64,000 nt of DNA from Glaciecola punicea ACAM 611. GTDB taxonomy: Bacteria; Pseudomonadota; Gammaproteobacteria; Enterobacterales; Alteromonadaceae. Numbering within the stretch: position 1 is the stretch's first letter; the number at the start of each line of letters is the position of its first letter. Made by a program: the position numbers and the translations under genes. The stretch spans positions 112,639-176,638 of the forward strand of contig NZ_BAET01000013.1 of NCBI RefSeq assembly GCF_000252165.1, given 5' to 3'. The notes under the pieces were generated by a model. The model saw only the letters and a program-made list of their open reading frames with translations. It searched no databases and was not told the DNA's origin. Positions 20,873 through 30,894 of this stretch are shown one piece after another.

Positions 20873-21316
20873 ATGAGTGAAGACCAAGCAAAGATCATTA
20901 ATCACACCATTACACGTTTATTGTCTAGACGCGAACACAGCCAGTTTGAATTAATTCAAAAGCTGGTGGCACGAGACCTTGATGAAAAGCTGTGCTACAA
21001 GCAGCTCCAATTCTTTATTGATAGACGCATTCAGTGTGACCAGCGCTATGTAGAAGCTTACGTGCGCAGCGCTTTTTTAAAAGGGAAGGGCCCGCAGGTG
21101 ATCCGTCAAACCCTTAGCCAGCATAATATTGAAGGCGTTCAGGTGAACGATAATATTTATCGTGAAGAATATGACTGGTATAATTTAGCTGAAGTGGTGC
21201 GTGAAAAACGTTTTGGTGAAGCACCGCCCGTAGACTTTATTGATAAACAAAAACAAATGTGCTTTTTACAGTATCGTGGCTTTGAACAGGCTCATATAAA
21301 GGCTGCTGCTGGTTAA
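20873..21316 (+). CDS. recX: Regulatory protein RecX
   Basis: RecX binds RecA filaments and limits their growth. The 147-residue product is all-helical, with the tandem three-helix pattern: LLSRREHSQFELIQKL, QFFIDRRIQCDQRYVEAYVRS and LKGKGPQVIRQTLSQ. recX normally follows recA directly, but recA is not upstream here. The preceding gene is the divergent DUF482 gene 44 bases away, so recX needs its own promoter. alaS follows after 274 bases. Confidence 0.92.
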   Translation: MSEDQAKIINHTITRLLSRREHSQFELIQKLVARDLDEKLCYKQLQFFIDRRIQCDQRYVEAYVRSAFLKGKGPQVIRQTLSQHNIEGVQVNDNIYREEYDWYNLAEVVREKRFGEAPPVDFIDKQKQMCFLQYRGFEQAHIKAAAG

Positions 21317-21590
21317 TATAAATCGCTAGCGAGTAAAATCAATCTAAATGCTTTTATAGCCTCTTTGCGGGCTTAATTTTATTGGGTAAAAATGATATTA
21401 TTTGAAATAAATAGCTAACTCACTTAATTAGCGTTATGTGTTGATGATAGCTGTATATGACTTTTACATGATTGCGCATTGCAATTACATAACAAACACG
21501 TGGCATGGACAAACCTTGCCCTGCAGTATTCAAACCCAGCTTAACAGTGCATTTTTACATAACACTAGCGGGTATTACATAGGAATTTAA

Positions 21591-24203
21591 ATGACACGCT
21601 CTACCGCCCAAATTCGCCGCGCCTTTCTCGATTTCTTTGCCAGCAAACAACATCAAGAGGTCGCCACGTCGTCGTTAGTGCCTGTTGACGATCCTACCTT
21701 GTTGTTTACAAATGCCGGCATGAATCAGTTTAAAGATGTATTTTTAGGCACCGAGCAACGTAATTATACCCGTGCAACTTCGTCTCAGCGCTGTGTGCGT
21801 GCCGGCGGGAAACACAATGATTTAGAGAATGTAGGCTACACTGCCCGCCATCACACATTTTTTGAAATGTTGGGCAACTTCAGCTTTGGTGATTATTTCA
21901 AACAACAGGCTATTCAGTACGCGTGGGATTTTTTAACCATTGAGCTGGGCTTAGCCAAAGAAAAGCTGCTAGTCACCGTATATCATGACGATGACGAAGC
22001 CTTCGATATTTGGGAAAAACAAATTGGCGTGCCCAAAGATCGCATCATAAGAATTGCTACCTCGGACAACTTTTGGTCCATGGGTGACACGGGGCCATGC
22101 GGACCCTGTTCGGAAATATTTTATGATCACGGCGAGCACATTTGGGGCGGTCCTCCGGGGTCGCCCGATGAAGACGGTGATCGCTTTATTGAAATATGGA
22201 ACCTAGTGTTCATGCAGTACAATCGCCAAGCCAATGGCGATATGCTGGCGCTTCCTAAACCTTCAATAGACACGGGCATGGGGCTTGAACGCGTATCGGC
22301 CATAATGCAAAACGTGCACAGCAATTATGAAATCGACCTTTTTCAGGCGCTTATAAAAGCTGCCGCCGTCATAGTAGGCACTAGCGATTTAGAAGACAAA
22401 TCGCTGCGCGTGATAGCTGACCATATCCGTTCTTGCTCCTTCTTAATTTGCGACGGCGTGATCCCCTCTAATGAAGGCCGCGGCTACGTGCTGCGTCGAA
22501 TTATTAGACGCGCGGTGCGTCATGGCAATAAATTAGGCGCTAAAGATGTATTTTTCTACAAGCTAGTAGACGAACTTGTCAACCAAATGGCCCACGCCTT
22601 TCCTGAATTAGCACAGCAGCAGCTTATGATTGTAAAAGTGTTAAAAGCAGAAGAAGAGCAGTTTTCAGCTACGCTAGAGCGCGGCATGGGTATTTTAAAT
22701 GATTCCTTAGCTAAGCTCACCACCAAAGTAGTGCCGGGCGAGTTAGTCTTTAAACTGTATGATACCTTCGGCTTCCCCGCCGATTTAACCAATGATGTAG
22801 CACGCGAACAAGATTTTACGATAGATGAAGCGGGCTTTAACCTGTCTATGCAGGCACAAAAGGCCTTAGCGCAGTCGGCCAGCAAGTTTAGTGCCGACTA
22901 CAATAACATTATAAAACTTGATCATGAAACGATGTTTACGGGTTATGGCGAGCTAAGCGCAAGTGCCACAGTAACCGCGCTACTTGTTGATCAAGTGTCT
23001 GTACAAGAGGCAGCATCAGGTGATGTGCTGGTAGTGCTTGATACTACGCCTTTTTATGCGGAGTCTGGCGGTCAAACCGGCGACACGGGTACGCTTGGTT
23101 TTGCCAATGTTAGCGTGAATATACTTGATACACAAAAAGTAGGTACCGCCTTTGTGCATAAAGTATCGCTTAAAGACAGCGTTGACAGCACGCTAAAAGT
23201 GGGCGATACGGTTATGGTTACGGTCGACTATGCTCGTCGCGAGGCAATAAAGCTTAACCACAGCGCGACGCATTTATTACATGCCGCGCTGCGCAATATT
23301 TTAGGGGAACACGTTACGCAAAAAGGTTCATTGGTAGACGCTGACAAACTTCGCTTTGATTTCTCTCATTTTGAAGGTATCAGCGTCACTAAGGTAGTGG
23401 CAATAGAGAACAGTGTAAATCAGCAAATTAGGGCTAACCATGCACTAAGTACAAAACTGATGGAGCTTGAGCAAGCAAAACAGGCAGGCGCAATGGCCTT
23501 ATTTGGAGAAAAGTACGACGATGAAGTAAGAGTGGTACAAATGGGTGATTTTTCTACCGAGCTGTGTGGCGGCACGCACGTTGGGCGCACCGGCGACATT
23601 GGCTTATTTAGAATTGTGTCAGAAGGCGGTATTTCCTCAGGAGTGCGCCGTATAGAAGCCATTACCGGGCAGGCTGCCTTGGATTATTTGCATAGCGATG
23701 CAGACAGTCTGTTCACTATTGCAGGCTTGCTGAAGTCTGACAAAGCAAGTTTAGTGAAAAAAACGCAGCAAGTCCTGGCGCAATTGAAGCAAAGTGACAA
23801 AGAATTAAACCAGTTAAAGCAACAGTTATCTGGACAAAAATCTAAAGACTTAGTTAAAAGCAGCGTGAGCGTAAAGGGCATTAATTTATTAGTGAACAAA
23901 CTTGAGAATACGGACTCTACTTCATTACGAAGCATGATGGACGATTTGAAAGTGCAGATGAAATCGGGTGTCATTGTGTTAGGGCTACAGGCCGATGGTA
24001 AAGTGAACATAATTGCTGGCGTAACTAAGGACTTAACCAAGCAAGTGCATGCAGGTAAGCTAGTAAGCTTCTTAGCGCAGCAAGTTGGCGGTAAGGGTGG
24101 TGGTAGACCCGATATGGCGCAAGCTGGAGGCACGCAGGTTGAGGCATTAGACTCTGCATTAGCGTCTGTTGAGGCTTGGTTACGTGACAATTTAGACAAT
24201 TAA
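21591..24203 (+). CDS. alaS: Alanine-tRNA ligase
   Basis: AlaRS charges tRNA(Ala). The 870-residue protein has class II motif 1-3 regions in the first 240 residues ([29 protein letters not shown]-like, GMGLERV). The editing domain has zinc ligands in [12 protein letters not shown] and [15 protein letters not shown]. The C-terminal C-Ala domain ends [18 protein letters not shown] 21591 is preceded by AGGAAT. The 274-base leader shows no recognisable T-box or other riboswitch. Confidence 0.98.
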   Translation: MTRSTAQIRRAFLDFFASKQHQEVATSSLVPVDDPTLLFTNAGMNQFKDVFLGTEQRNYTRATSSQRCVRAGGKHNDLENVGYTARHHTFFEMLGNFSFGDYFKQQAIQYAWDFLTIELGLAKEKLLVTVYHDDDEAFDIWEKQIGVPKDRIIRIATSDNFWSMGDTGPCGPCSEIFYDHGEHIWGGPPGSPDEDGDRFIEIWNLVFMQYNRQANGDMLALPKPSIDTGMGLERVSAIMQNVHSNYEIDLFQALIKAAAVIVGTSDLEDKSLRVIADHIRSCSFLICDGVIPSNEGRGYVLRRIIRRAVRHGNKLGAKDVFFYKLVDELVNQMAHAFPELAQQQLMIVKVLKAEEEQFSATLERGMGILNDSLAKLTTKVVPGELVFKLYDTFGFPADLTNDVAREQDFTIDEAGFNLSMQAQKALAQSASKFSADYNNIIKLDHETMFTGYGELSASATVTALLVDQVSVQEAASGDVLVVLDTTPFYAESGGQTGDTGTLGFANVSVNILDTQKVGTAFVHKVSLKDSVDSTLKVGDTVMVTVDYARREAIKLNHSATHLLHAALRNILGEHVTQKGSLVDADKLRFDFSHFEGISVTKVVAIENSVNQQIRANHALSTKLMELEQAKQAGAMALFGEKYDDEVRVVQMGDFSTELCGGTHVGRTGDIGLFRIVSEGGISSGVRRIEAITGQAALDYLHSDADSLFTIAGLLKSDKASLVKKTQQVLAQLKQSDKELNQLKQQLSGQKSKDLVKSSVSVKGINLLVNKLENTDSTSLRSMMDDLKVQMKSGVIVLGLQADGKVNIIAGVTKDLTKQVHAGKLVSFLAQQVGGKGGGRPDMAQAGGTQVEALDSALASVEAWLRDNLDN

Positions 24204-24512
24204 TGTTAGAAAAAACATAAAAACGTTGTGAAATACCCACACTGCGCTATTGTAATAAGCATCGGGTCAGGTGCTGGCGGTAACTACCTGATATTGCTAG
24301 AATGAAGGCGTTAATATTGAAAGAAGTGTGATCCCTACAACATATTTTCTACTATTTAATAGTATGGGTTGGTGAGATGGAATCTGTTGTGCCTGAGCTT
24401 CGTACCGAGCAAACGTTCATTGCAAATATGCAAAACATGCGCTTAAAAGCGCCGCATTGAATCGCCAAGGTATGGCGAACAATAAAAAAGTTATAATTAA
24501 TAGGAGCAAGAC
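24204..24512. other. alaS-csrA spacer with no recognised gene
   Basis: This 309-base stretch has no confident gene. A 27-codon frame (24377-24460, starting MESVVPELRT) exists but has no family signature. Near the csrA start, AATAGGAGCAAGACATG includes an AGGA that is both the Shine-Dalgarno and a possible CsrA-binding GGA, allowing autoregulation (inference). Confidence 0.4.
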
Positions 24513-24704
24513 ATGCTAATTCTTACACGCCGCGTTGGCGAAACCCTTATGATTGGTGACAACGTTACGGTTACTGTTTTGGGTGTTAAGGGGAATCAGG
24601 TCCGTATTGGAGTAAATGCACCGAAAGACGTATCTGTGCACCGTGAAGAAATTTATATGCGCATTCAGGCTGAAAAAGGAAACGGCAACGTTCCCGAGGT
24701 CTAA
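24513..24704 (+). CDS. csrA: Carbon storage regulator CsrA
   Basis: CsrA is a dimeric RNA-binding regulator that acts on GGA sites in mRNA leaders. The 63-residue sequence is highly conserved: [18 protein letters not shown], then [19 protein letters not shown] with the RNA-contact arginine R44. It follows alaS, as in many gammaproteobacteria, and is closed by a strong terminator 14 bases after the stop. Confidence 0.98.
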   Translation: MLILTRRVGETLMIGDNVTVTVLGVKGNQVRIGVNAPKDVSVHREEIYMRIQAEKGNGNVPEV

Positions 24705-24717
24705 GGTGATTTGTGTG

Positions 24718-24746
24718 AAAAAAGCTCGGTTAACGCCGAGCTTTTG
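24718..24746 (+). terminator. Intrinsic terminator of csrA
   Basis: AAAAGCTCGG (24720-24729), loop TTAACG, and CCGAGCTTTT (24736-24745) form a 10-bp stem ending in a short T-run, 14 bases after the csrA stop. Confidence 0.85.
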
Positions 24747-24860
24747 CGTTTTAGTCACTAAATGTTTACCGAACTGCTTAAATTTGTATCAATCAATATT
24801 TTCTAGCCAAAAAAGCATTGACTTACCGCGCTGTATCAGTAAACTTGCGCTCCACAAATC

Positions 24861-24955
<95 letters not shown>

Positions 24956-24975
24956 ATTTGTTGTATAGATTTTGC

Positions 24976-25052
24976 GCGTGCGTAGCTCAGCTGGATAGAG
25001 TACCTGGCTACGAACCAGGCGGTCGGAGGTTCGAATCCTTCCGCACGCGCCA
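24976..25052 (+). tRNA. tRNA-Arg (ACG), copy 1
   Basis: 77 nt: acceptor GCGTGCG/CGCACGC with discriminator G and encoded CCA, D-arm TAGCTCAGCTGGATAGAG, anticodon ACG in CTACGAA, T-arm GGAGGTTCGAATCCTT. A34 would be deaminated to inosine by TadA (gene at 7569). Confidence 0.97.
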
Positions 25053-25121
25053 ATTTTTTTAACACATGGGTCTGTACATTGAAGGTGCAGAGTAAAAGAT
25101 TTTAAGTTGTACCATTTTTGC

Positions 25122-25198
25122 GCGTGCGTAGCTCAGCTGGATAGAGTACCTGGCTACGAACCAGGCGGTCGGAGGTTCGAATCCTTCCGCACGCGCCA
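25122..25198 (+). tRNA. tRNA-Arg (ACG), copy 2
   Basis: Identical in sequence to the copy 146 bases upstream, including about 4 flanking bases on each side (TTTGC before, AATT/AATC after). It is the last tRNA before the terminator at 25207. Confidence 0.97.
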
Positions 25199-25206
25199 AT
25201 CATTAT

Positions 25207-25230
25207 AGACCACCTCCGGGTGGTTTTTTT
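25207..25230 (+). terminator. Intrinsic terminator of the tRNA cluster
   Basis: ACCACC (25209-25214), loop TCCG, GGTGGT (25219-25224) then a run of seven T. It is placed 10 bases after the second tRNA-Arg. Confidence 0.85.
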
Positions 25231-25365
25231 GTGCCTGTGATTTAATGCTGTTAAGGCATTGAGTGTTGTTAACTTTATGGATAACTGCATAATAAACTTG
25301 ATTTGCCGTATGTTTATAAAGTTTTTTCGTTGTTTTTTAGCAATTCTCGTGATATTCAATGTTCA

Positions 25366-25400
25366 TTGAACTTCATATAGTACAGCTGTGTAAACTATAT
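25366..25400 (+). promoter_or_regulatory. Candidate promoter and overlapping dyad upstream of oadGAB
   Basis: TTGAAC (25366-25371), a 17-base spacer and TGTAAA (25389-25394) form a weak sigma-70-like promoter. A perfect 7-base dyad, ATATAGT (25375-25381) and ACTATAT (25394-25400), overlaps it with a 12-base spacer, consistent with a repressor site. The rest of the 25231-25572 gap holds nothing I recognise. Confidence 0.35.
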
Positions 25401-25572
25401 GCGTAAAACATAACAGCGTAGACGAGCAGAGCTTAAATTCGCATGGCCTAGACCCGCAAAGTGAAGCTGCGCAGAGGTATGTATAATTATCAAGTTTGGT
25501 GGGCTCATCGCGTTAATAAGTATTCATAAAGGTAGCCTAGCATTCGTAACCTTAAATATAGGAGCATAACTT

Positions 25573-25836
25573 ATGATGACGGATCAATTAGCACAAGCAG
25601 CAGTATTATTTGCAGTAGGCATGAGCGTAGTATTTGCCTTTTTAACCCTGCTTATTGGCGGCATACACAGCATTGCATGGTTTGCTAGAGTATTTCCGGA
25701 GCCTGAAGCAGTTTCACATCACAAAAAACCAAAATACACCCAGCAGAATAAAAATAATACAACTGAAACGACAGTAGACCCAAGCATTGTCACGGTTATT
25801 ACTGCGGCGGTAAATGCACACAGGCGTAAAGGCTAA
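25573..25836 (+). CDS. oadG: Oxaloacetate decarboxylase gamma chain
   Basis: OadG is the small membrane subunit that assembles the Na+-pumping oxaloacetate decarboxylase. The 87-residue protein has one N-terminal membrane helix (AAVLFAVGMSVVFAFLTLLIGGI) and a hydrophilic tail. The tail ends with the conserved VITAAVNAHRRK. Identification relies on this pattern plus position immediately before oadA and oadB. AGGAG is well placed before the ATG. Confidence 0.9.
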   Translation: MMTDQLAQAAVLFAVGMSVVFAFLTLLIGGIHSIAWFARVFPEPEAVSHHKKPKYTQQNKNNTTETTVDPSIVTVITAAVNAHRRKG

Positions 25837-25894
25837 TATAAAAATAATAATGTTTTGGCCACCGTTATAAAATTTACTAAAAAGGGAAGTGTTG

Positions 25895-27697
25895 ATGTCT
25901 ACAACGTTGAAAATTACCGAGCTTGCATTTCGTGATGCTCATCAGTCTTTACTTGCCACTCGTTTGCGCTTAGATGACATGCTGCCCATTGCCCAAACCC
26001 TAGACAAAGTAGGGTATTGGTCGATGGAGTCGTGGGGTGGGGCTACTTTTGATGCCTGCATCCGCTATTTAGGCGAAGATCCTTGGGAGCGCATTCGCGC
26101 CATTAAAAAAGCAATGCCTAACACCAAGCAGCAGATGCTATTGCGCGGTCAAAATTTGCTAGGTTACCGCCATTACGCCGACGACGTCGTCATCAAGTTT
26201 GTAGAGCGCGCGCACAAAAACGGCGTAGACGTATTTAGAATATTCGACGCCATGAACGATGTGCGCAATTTAACCACTGCGATAAAAGCCACTAAAGATG
26301 TGGGCGCACACGCGCAAGGCACACTGGCTTACACCATAAGCCCGGTGCACACCCTACAGTTTTGGCTAGACATGGCTAAACAAGTTGAAGACTTAGGCGT
26401 TGATTCAATATGCATAAAAGACATGGCAGGCTTGCTCAAACCTTACGACTGCGAAGAACTCATTACTGAGCTTAAGGCCACCATAAAAGTGCCTATTGCC
26501 ATGCAGTGTCATGCCACAACCGGGCTAAGCACTGCCACTTACCAAAAGGCAATAGACGCCGGCATAGATATGCTCGACACCGCCATTAGCTCAATGAGCA
26601 TGACTTACGGCCACACCCCCACAGAGACCATAGCCTCTATTGTAGAGGGCACTGCTCGTGATACAGGCTTAGACAAGCCGCTTATGGCTGAAGCTGCAGC
26701 CTATTTTAGGGGTGTACGCCGTAAATACGCCAAATTCGAGGGCAGCCTAAAAGGCGTAGACGCGCGCATTTTAACCGCGCAGGTACCAGGCGGCATGCTA
26801 ACGAATATGGAAAGCCAGTTAAAAGAGCAGGGTGGCGAAGATAAATTTGATGAAGTGTTGCTTGAAATCCCGCGCGTGCGTGAAGATCTTGGTTTTATTC
26901 CATTAGTCACACCTACCTCACAAATTGTAGGCACCCAAGCGGTCATTAATGTATTAACAGGTGAGCGCTATAAATCTATTACCAAAGAAACTGCCGGCGT
27001 GTTAAGAGGCGAATATGGCGCAACCGCTGCACCGGTAAATAAAGAGCTGCAGGCTAGAGTACTCGAAGGCGCTGAGCCGATTACCTGTCGTCCAGCCGAC
27101 AACATCCCGGGCGAACTGCATGATTTAGAAGCCGGGCTGAGCGTTATTGCCAAAGAGAAAAACCTACGTTTAGCCAGTGACAGTATTGACGATGTACTTA
27201 CCTATGCTTTGTTTCCTCAAATTGGCTTAAAGTTTATTGAAAACCGCGATAACCCATCTGCATTTGAACCTGCGCCATCAAACGAACCAGAGGCGCTTAG
27301 CGGCCAAGACATTGCGCCATTTGCGTCTGACGCTGCGAGCTACGCGGTGAAAGTAGACGGCAAGGTTTACCATGTAGAGGTGGCAGCCGGTGGCGAATTA
27401 ACGCATGTTTCACGCAAGCATTTATCTACTCCCACCAATGAGCTTTCGCACAGCGCAGCGCAAACATCCTCTCATAGTGCCAACAGTACCGATATAAAAG
27501 CACCCCTTTCAGGCAACATATTTAAAGTAATAGTAGATGATGGGCAGCTCATAGAGGAAGGTGACGTAATTTTAATACTCGAAGCCATGAAGATGGAAAC
27601 CGAAGTGCGCAGCACCGTTAGCGGCACCGTGACCCACATAAGCGTAAAAGAAGGCGACGCTGTGCAGGTAGGCCAAACTATGATGTTGGTAGGCTAA
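25895..27697 (+). CDS. oadA: Oxaloacetate decarboxylase alpha chain
   Basis: OadA transfers the carboxyl of oxaloacetate to its own biotin. The 600-residue protein has a TIM-barrel carboxyltransferase domain ([13 protein letters not shown] near the N-terminus, [14 protein letters not shown]), the conserved PYC_OADA domain, and a C-terminal biotinyl domain. The biotin-accepting lysine is K566 in [11 protein letters not shown] and TTG codons lie just upstream in frame; ATG 25895 is chosen because AAGGGA precedes it by 7 bases. The oadB start is one base after its stop. Confidence 0.96.
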   Translation: MSTTLKITELAFRDAHQSLLATRLRLDDMLPIAQTLDKVGYWSMESWGGATFDACIRYLGEDPWERIRAIKKAMPNTKQQMLLRGQNLLGYRHYADDVVIKFVERAHKNGVDVFRIFDAMNDVRNLTTAIKATKDVGAHAQGTLAYTISPVHTLQFWLDMAKQVEDLGVDSICIKDMAGLLKPYDCEELITELKATIKVPIAMQCHATTGLSTATYQKAIDAGIDMLDTAISSMSMTYGHTPTETIASIVEGTARDTGLDKPLMAEAAAYFRGVRRKYAKFEGSLKGVDARILTAQVPGGMLTNMESQLKEQGGEDKFDEVLLEIPRVREDLGFIPLVTPTSQIVGTQAVINVLTGERYKSITKETAGVLRGEYGATAAPVNKELQARVLEGAEPITCRPADNIPGELHDLEAGLSVIAKEKNLRLASDSIDDVLTYALFPQIGLKFIENRDNPSAFEPAPSNEPEALSGQDIAPFASDAASYAVKVDGKVYHVEVAAGGELTHVSRKHLSTPTNELSHSAAQTSSHSANSTDIKAPLSGNIFKVIVDDGQLIEEGDVILILEAMKMETEVRSTVSGTVTHISVKEGDAVQVGQTMMLVG

Positions 27698-27698
27698 T

Positions 27699-28829
27699 AT
27701 GGAAAAGCTAGCTATGTTGTGGCAAAGCACATCCTTGCCGCACTTTGAAATAGGCCAAATTATCATGATGCTGGTGGGTCTTGGTTTATTATACCTTGCC
27801 ATTGTGAAAAAATTTGAGCCGCTGTTATTACTGCCCATTGGCTTTGGCGCGGTGTTAACAAACATTCCATTAGCGGGGTTTAGCGAAGTAGGTGGTATAC
27901 TTCATTATATTTATTATATAGGGGTAGATACAGGCGTATTTCCACTGCTCATATTCATGGGTGTTGGCGCAATGACCGACTTTAGCGCGCTTATCGCTAA
28001 TCCTCGAATGCTCTTGTTAGGCGCTGCGGCGCAGTTTGGTATATTTGCGACATTGTTTGGGGCTATTTTGTTAAACGGCCTACCGGGCTTTAATTTTACC
28101 CTTCAAGACGCCTCAGCTATTGCTATAATCGGCGGGGCCGATGGACCTACTGCTATATTTCTAGCCTCAAAGCTCGCGCCAGAGTTATTAGGCGCTATTG
28201 CTGTTGCTGCTTATTCTTATATGGCATTAGTGCCTATTATTCAGCCGCCGATTATGAAAGCACTGACTACCCCTGAAGAACGTAAGTTAGAAATGAAGCA
28301 GTTGCGTGTGGTATCGCAAAGAGAGAAGATCTTATTTCCTATCGCGGTGCTAATATTAACGTTAATACTTTTACCCACCGCTACGCCCTTAGTTGGTATG
28401 TTTTGTTTTGGTAACTTACTCAAAGAAAGCGGCGTGGTAGAACGCTTAAGCTACACCGTGCAAAATTCACTTATTAACACCGTAACCATATTCTTAGGCT
28501 TAGGCGTGGGTTCTAAACTATCGTCTGAAGCTTTTTTGACGGTAGAGACCCTAGGGATCTTGGCGCTTGGCGCGGTGGCTTTTTCAATTGGCACTGCTGC
28601 TGGGGTGTTAATGGCTAAAGTTATGAACAAATTCAGCAAGGAAACCATAAACCCGTTAATAGGTGCTGCTGGCGTTTCTGCGGTGCCTATGGCGGCACGT
28701 GTGGTGAACAAAGTTGGCCTAGAGGCAAATCCGCATAACTTCCTGCTGATGCATGCTATGGGGCCAAATGTTGCCGGAGTGTTGGGGAGCGCGGTTGCCG
28801 CAGGGATATTGTTGGCTCTGGTGGGTTAG
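27699..28829 (+). CDS. oadB: Oxaloacetate decarboxylase beta chain (Na+ pump)
   Basis: OadB decarboxylates carboxybiotin and couples this to Na+ export. The 376-residue polytopic protein (about nine hydrophobic segments) contains [15 protein letters not shown] and [13 protein letters not shown] with the conserved aspartate used for Na+/H+ coupling. It also has an [21 protein letters not shown] end. It completes the oadGAB operon. It could support oxaloacetate or citrate breakdown or gluconeogenic anaplerosis; no citrate genes are adjacent. Confidence 0.96.
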   Translation: MEKLAMLWQSTSLPHFEIGQIIMMLVGLGLLYLAIVKKFEPLLLLPIGFGAVLTNIPLAGFSEVGGILHYIYYIGVDTGVFPLLIFMGVGAMTDFSALIANPRMLLLGAAAQFGIFATLFGAILLNGLPGFNFTLQDASAIAIIGGADGPTAIFLASKLAPELLGAIAVAAYSYMALVPIIQPPIMKALTTPEERKLEMKQLRVVSQREKILFPIAVLILTLILLPTATPLVGMFCFGNLLKESGVVERLSYTVQNSLINTVTIFLGLGVGSKLSSEAFLTVETLGILALGAVAFSIGTAAGVLMAKVMNKFSKETINPLIGAAGVSAVPMAARVVNKVGLEANPHNFLLMHAMGPNVAGVLGSAVAAGILLALVG

Positions 28830-29021
28830 CTTGACAAAATAGTACATGAAATAAAGTATTTACGTTTGCGACCGATAAGTGATTAATAAAAATGCGTTTT
28901 GTGCAAGCAGGCTTGATTATGCAAACATTAACTGAAACATTTATAGACGGATGTCTAAAGGGCTATCAGGCTCCCATGATTGATAGAAATGATAATATAT
29001 TTGCTATGTTGTGGGCTGAGA

Positions 29022-29810
29022 TTACACTAAACTCGCATGCCGCTCCACCAAACTAAAATGCGACTGCACCAACTTCTGCGTTAACACCTCTTTGGGATCA
29101 GCAAGCACCTCCTCGGTTCTACCCGCCTCAATAATTTGCCCTTTATCCATCACCAGCACCCTGTCACTTATATGACGCACTATGCCAATATTATGCGATA
29201 TAAACACAAAACCTAAGCCAAGCTCATGCTGCAGCTTCAAAATAAGATTAACGGTTTGCGAACGAACCGAAGGGTCAAGCGCGGCAAAGGGTTCGTCGGC
29301 AACTATAATTTTGGGGTCAAGGATGAGGGCGCGGGCGAGGGCGGCGCGCTGCTGCTGCCCGTCCGACATCATATGGCTATAATAATAATAATGGTCGCGT
29401 AATAGCCCAACGAGCTTAAGCGTTTCTTTAATTTTTTCTTGGCGCTGGGCTTCATCCAAACGGGTATTGAGTTTAAGCGTATTGTGCAGCACGCTGCCTA
29501 AAGACAACGCGGGATTCATGGCGCTGCTGCTGTGCTGCAGTATCATGCGTATGGGGTGTGAATGTGAGCTTTGCTGGCTTGTTTCATCGGTAATGAAGGT
29601 AATACTGCCTGAGCTTGGGCGTATAGCGCCGGCCAATACTTTTGCCGTTAAGCTTTTTCCTGCGCCGTTGTTGCCTATAATGGCAATGGTTTCGCCTTTC
29701 ACCATGTCAAAGCTAATAGGGCCAAGCACAAAGGTGCGCGGTGCTGAAAACAAGCCTGTTTTCCTGCTGTTGGTATAGCTAAGATCTTTGACGCAGAGTA
29801 TCTTAGTCAT
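29022..29810 (-). CDS. sapF: Peptide ABC transporter ATP-binding protein SapF
   Basis: 262-residue ABC ATPase of the Sap/oligopeptide importer. Walker A is GNNGAGKS (46-53), the signature is MSDGQQQRA in place of LSGGQ, and Walker B is KIIVADEP with an intact glutamate. The switch histidine is in FVFISHN. It is the last gene of sapABCDF and overlaps sapD by 8 bases. In E. coli and Salmonella Sap has been linked to antimicrobial peptide resistance and putrescine export; the substrate here is unknown. Confidence 0.9.
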   Translation of the reverse strand: MTKILCVKDLSYTNSRKTGLFSAPRTFVLGPISFDMVKGETIAIIGNNGAGKSLTAKVLAGAIRPSSGSITFITDETSQQSSHSHPIRMILQHSSSAMNPALSLGSVLHNTLKLNTRLDEAQRQEKIKETLKLVGLLRDHYYYYSHMMSDGQQQRAALARALILDPKIIVADEPFAALDPSVRSQTVNLILKLQHELGLGFVFISHNIGIVRHISDRVLVMDKGQIIEAGRTEEVLADPKEVLTQKLVQSHFSLVERHASLV

Positions 29811-30894
29811 CGGCGCTATCCTCTTCTAAAGCAGGATTAATAAGGTTGAACTTTATCGGGTCCTGCTCACCGAACTTGTCGTCTGTAGGGTCCTTCTTGC
29901 CAGCTTTTGGTAAGTGCAGTGGATAATGGCAGCTATAATTATGGCCTTGAATGCTGCGCATTATAGGTACCTGTACACATTTTTTTCGTGCGTTAGGACA
30001 GCGTGGTCCTAAGCGACAGCCTGCTGGCAAATGCTGCAGGCTGGGAATTGTGCCGCTTAAGGCTGTTAAGGGGGATTTTGTTTTCAAGGCGCTTTGAAAG
30101 CTTGGCACGCTGTCTAAAAGTGCTTTTGTATAGGGATGAAGCGGGCGTTTTAATAAAGATTTTACCTTACCCGACTCAACCGTCTGTCCGCAGTAAAGTA
30201 CGGTTATGGTGTCTGCAATAGTGGTAATAGCGAGTAGGTCATGACTCACAAATAAAATAGACAAATTTTTCGTTTTGTTGAGTTTTAACAATAGCTTTAG
30301 CACTTGCGTTTTGGTGGTACTTTCCATACCGCGGGTTGAGTCATCGGCAATTAAAATACGCGGCTCTGACGCAAGCGCCATGGCAATCATTATTTTTTGG
30401 CTTACATCGGCCGGTAATTGATAGGGATAGGAGTTCATCCAGCGATCATGCTCTCTTATGCCCACTTTATGCAGTAGACCAGTGGCTATTTCTTTTCGCT
30501 GCTTGTTGCGCTCCCAAAACCACTTTTTAGTGACAAACTCATCGGGAATACTCTCTTGTATCTGCTCGCCTAATTTCACAGACGGGTCGAGTGAGGAGGT
30601 GGGCTCTTGAAAAACTACTGCAATTTCGCGGCGCATTATTTGCCGGCGCTGCTCGTAATTCATTTTCAGCAAGTCTTGGCCTTTGTAGGTTAAACGGTCA
30701 GCTTTTACTCGCCAATGTTCGGGCAGGGCGCCAATAATAGCTTTTACCACCAAGGTTTTGCCTGAACCCGACTCGCCCACCAGTGCTTTTATTTCACCTT
30801 CTTGTAGCGTGAAGGTGACCTTTTCAAGCGCCTTGATTGTTTCGCCTGGCCCGTCTAGATAAAGCGTGAGGTTTTTGATGTCAAGTAAGGCCAT
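29803..30894 (-). CDS. sapD: Peptide ABC transporter ATP-binding protein SapD
   Basis: 363-residue oligopeptide-type ABC ATPase with Walker A GESGSGKT (40-47) and the C-terminal oligopeptide-transporter cysteine motif (CRLGPRCPNARKKC). The signature is degenerate (LPADVSQ). Walker B reads RILIADDST, so the usual catalytic glutamate is aspartate (D185; E. coli SapD has ADEPT). SapF keeps its glutamate, so the pair would have one strong and one weak ATP site (inference). It overlaps sapC by a base and sapF by 8. Confidence 0.93.
   Translation of the reverse strand: MALLDIKNLTLYLDGPGETIKALEKVTFTLQEGEIKALVGESGSGKTLVVKAIIGALPEHWRVKADRLTYKGQDLLKMNYEQRRQIMRREIAVVFQEPTSSLDPSVKLGEQIQESIPDEFVTKKWFWERNKQRKEIATGLLHKVGIREHDRWMNSYPYQLPADVSQKIMIAMALASEPRILIADDSTRGMESTTKTQVLKLLLKLNKTKNLSILFVSHDLLAITTIADTITVLYCGQTVESGKVKSLLKRPLHPYTKALLDSVPSFQSALKTKSPLTALSGTIPSLQHLPAGCRLGPRCPNARKKCVQVPIMRSIQGHNYSCHYPLHLPKAGKKDPTDDKFGEQDPIKFNLINPALEEDSADD

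Noticed and set aside
23684-24199. Minus-strand 171-codon frame inside alaS
   Set aside because: Antisense to the conserved C-Ala region; cysteine- and serine-rich shadow with no domain.
24377-24460. 27-codon frame between alaS and csrA as a gene
   Set aside because: Too short and without homology or a clear ribosome site; kept only as a low-interest observation.
25102-25359. Minus-strand 85-codon frame over the second tRNA-Arg
   Set aside because: The C-terminal GRIRTSDRLVRSQVLYPAELR stretch is the well-known spurious translation of the tRNA-Arg complement.
28944-28957. TAGAC-GGAT-GTCTA dyad resembling a MetJ box
   Set aside because: Only partial met-box match, and it lies between two convergent genes (oadB and sapF) with no promoter to regulate.
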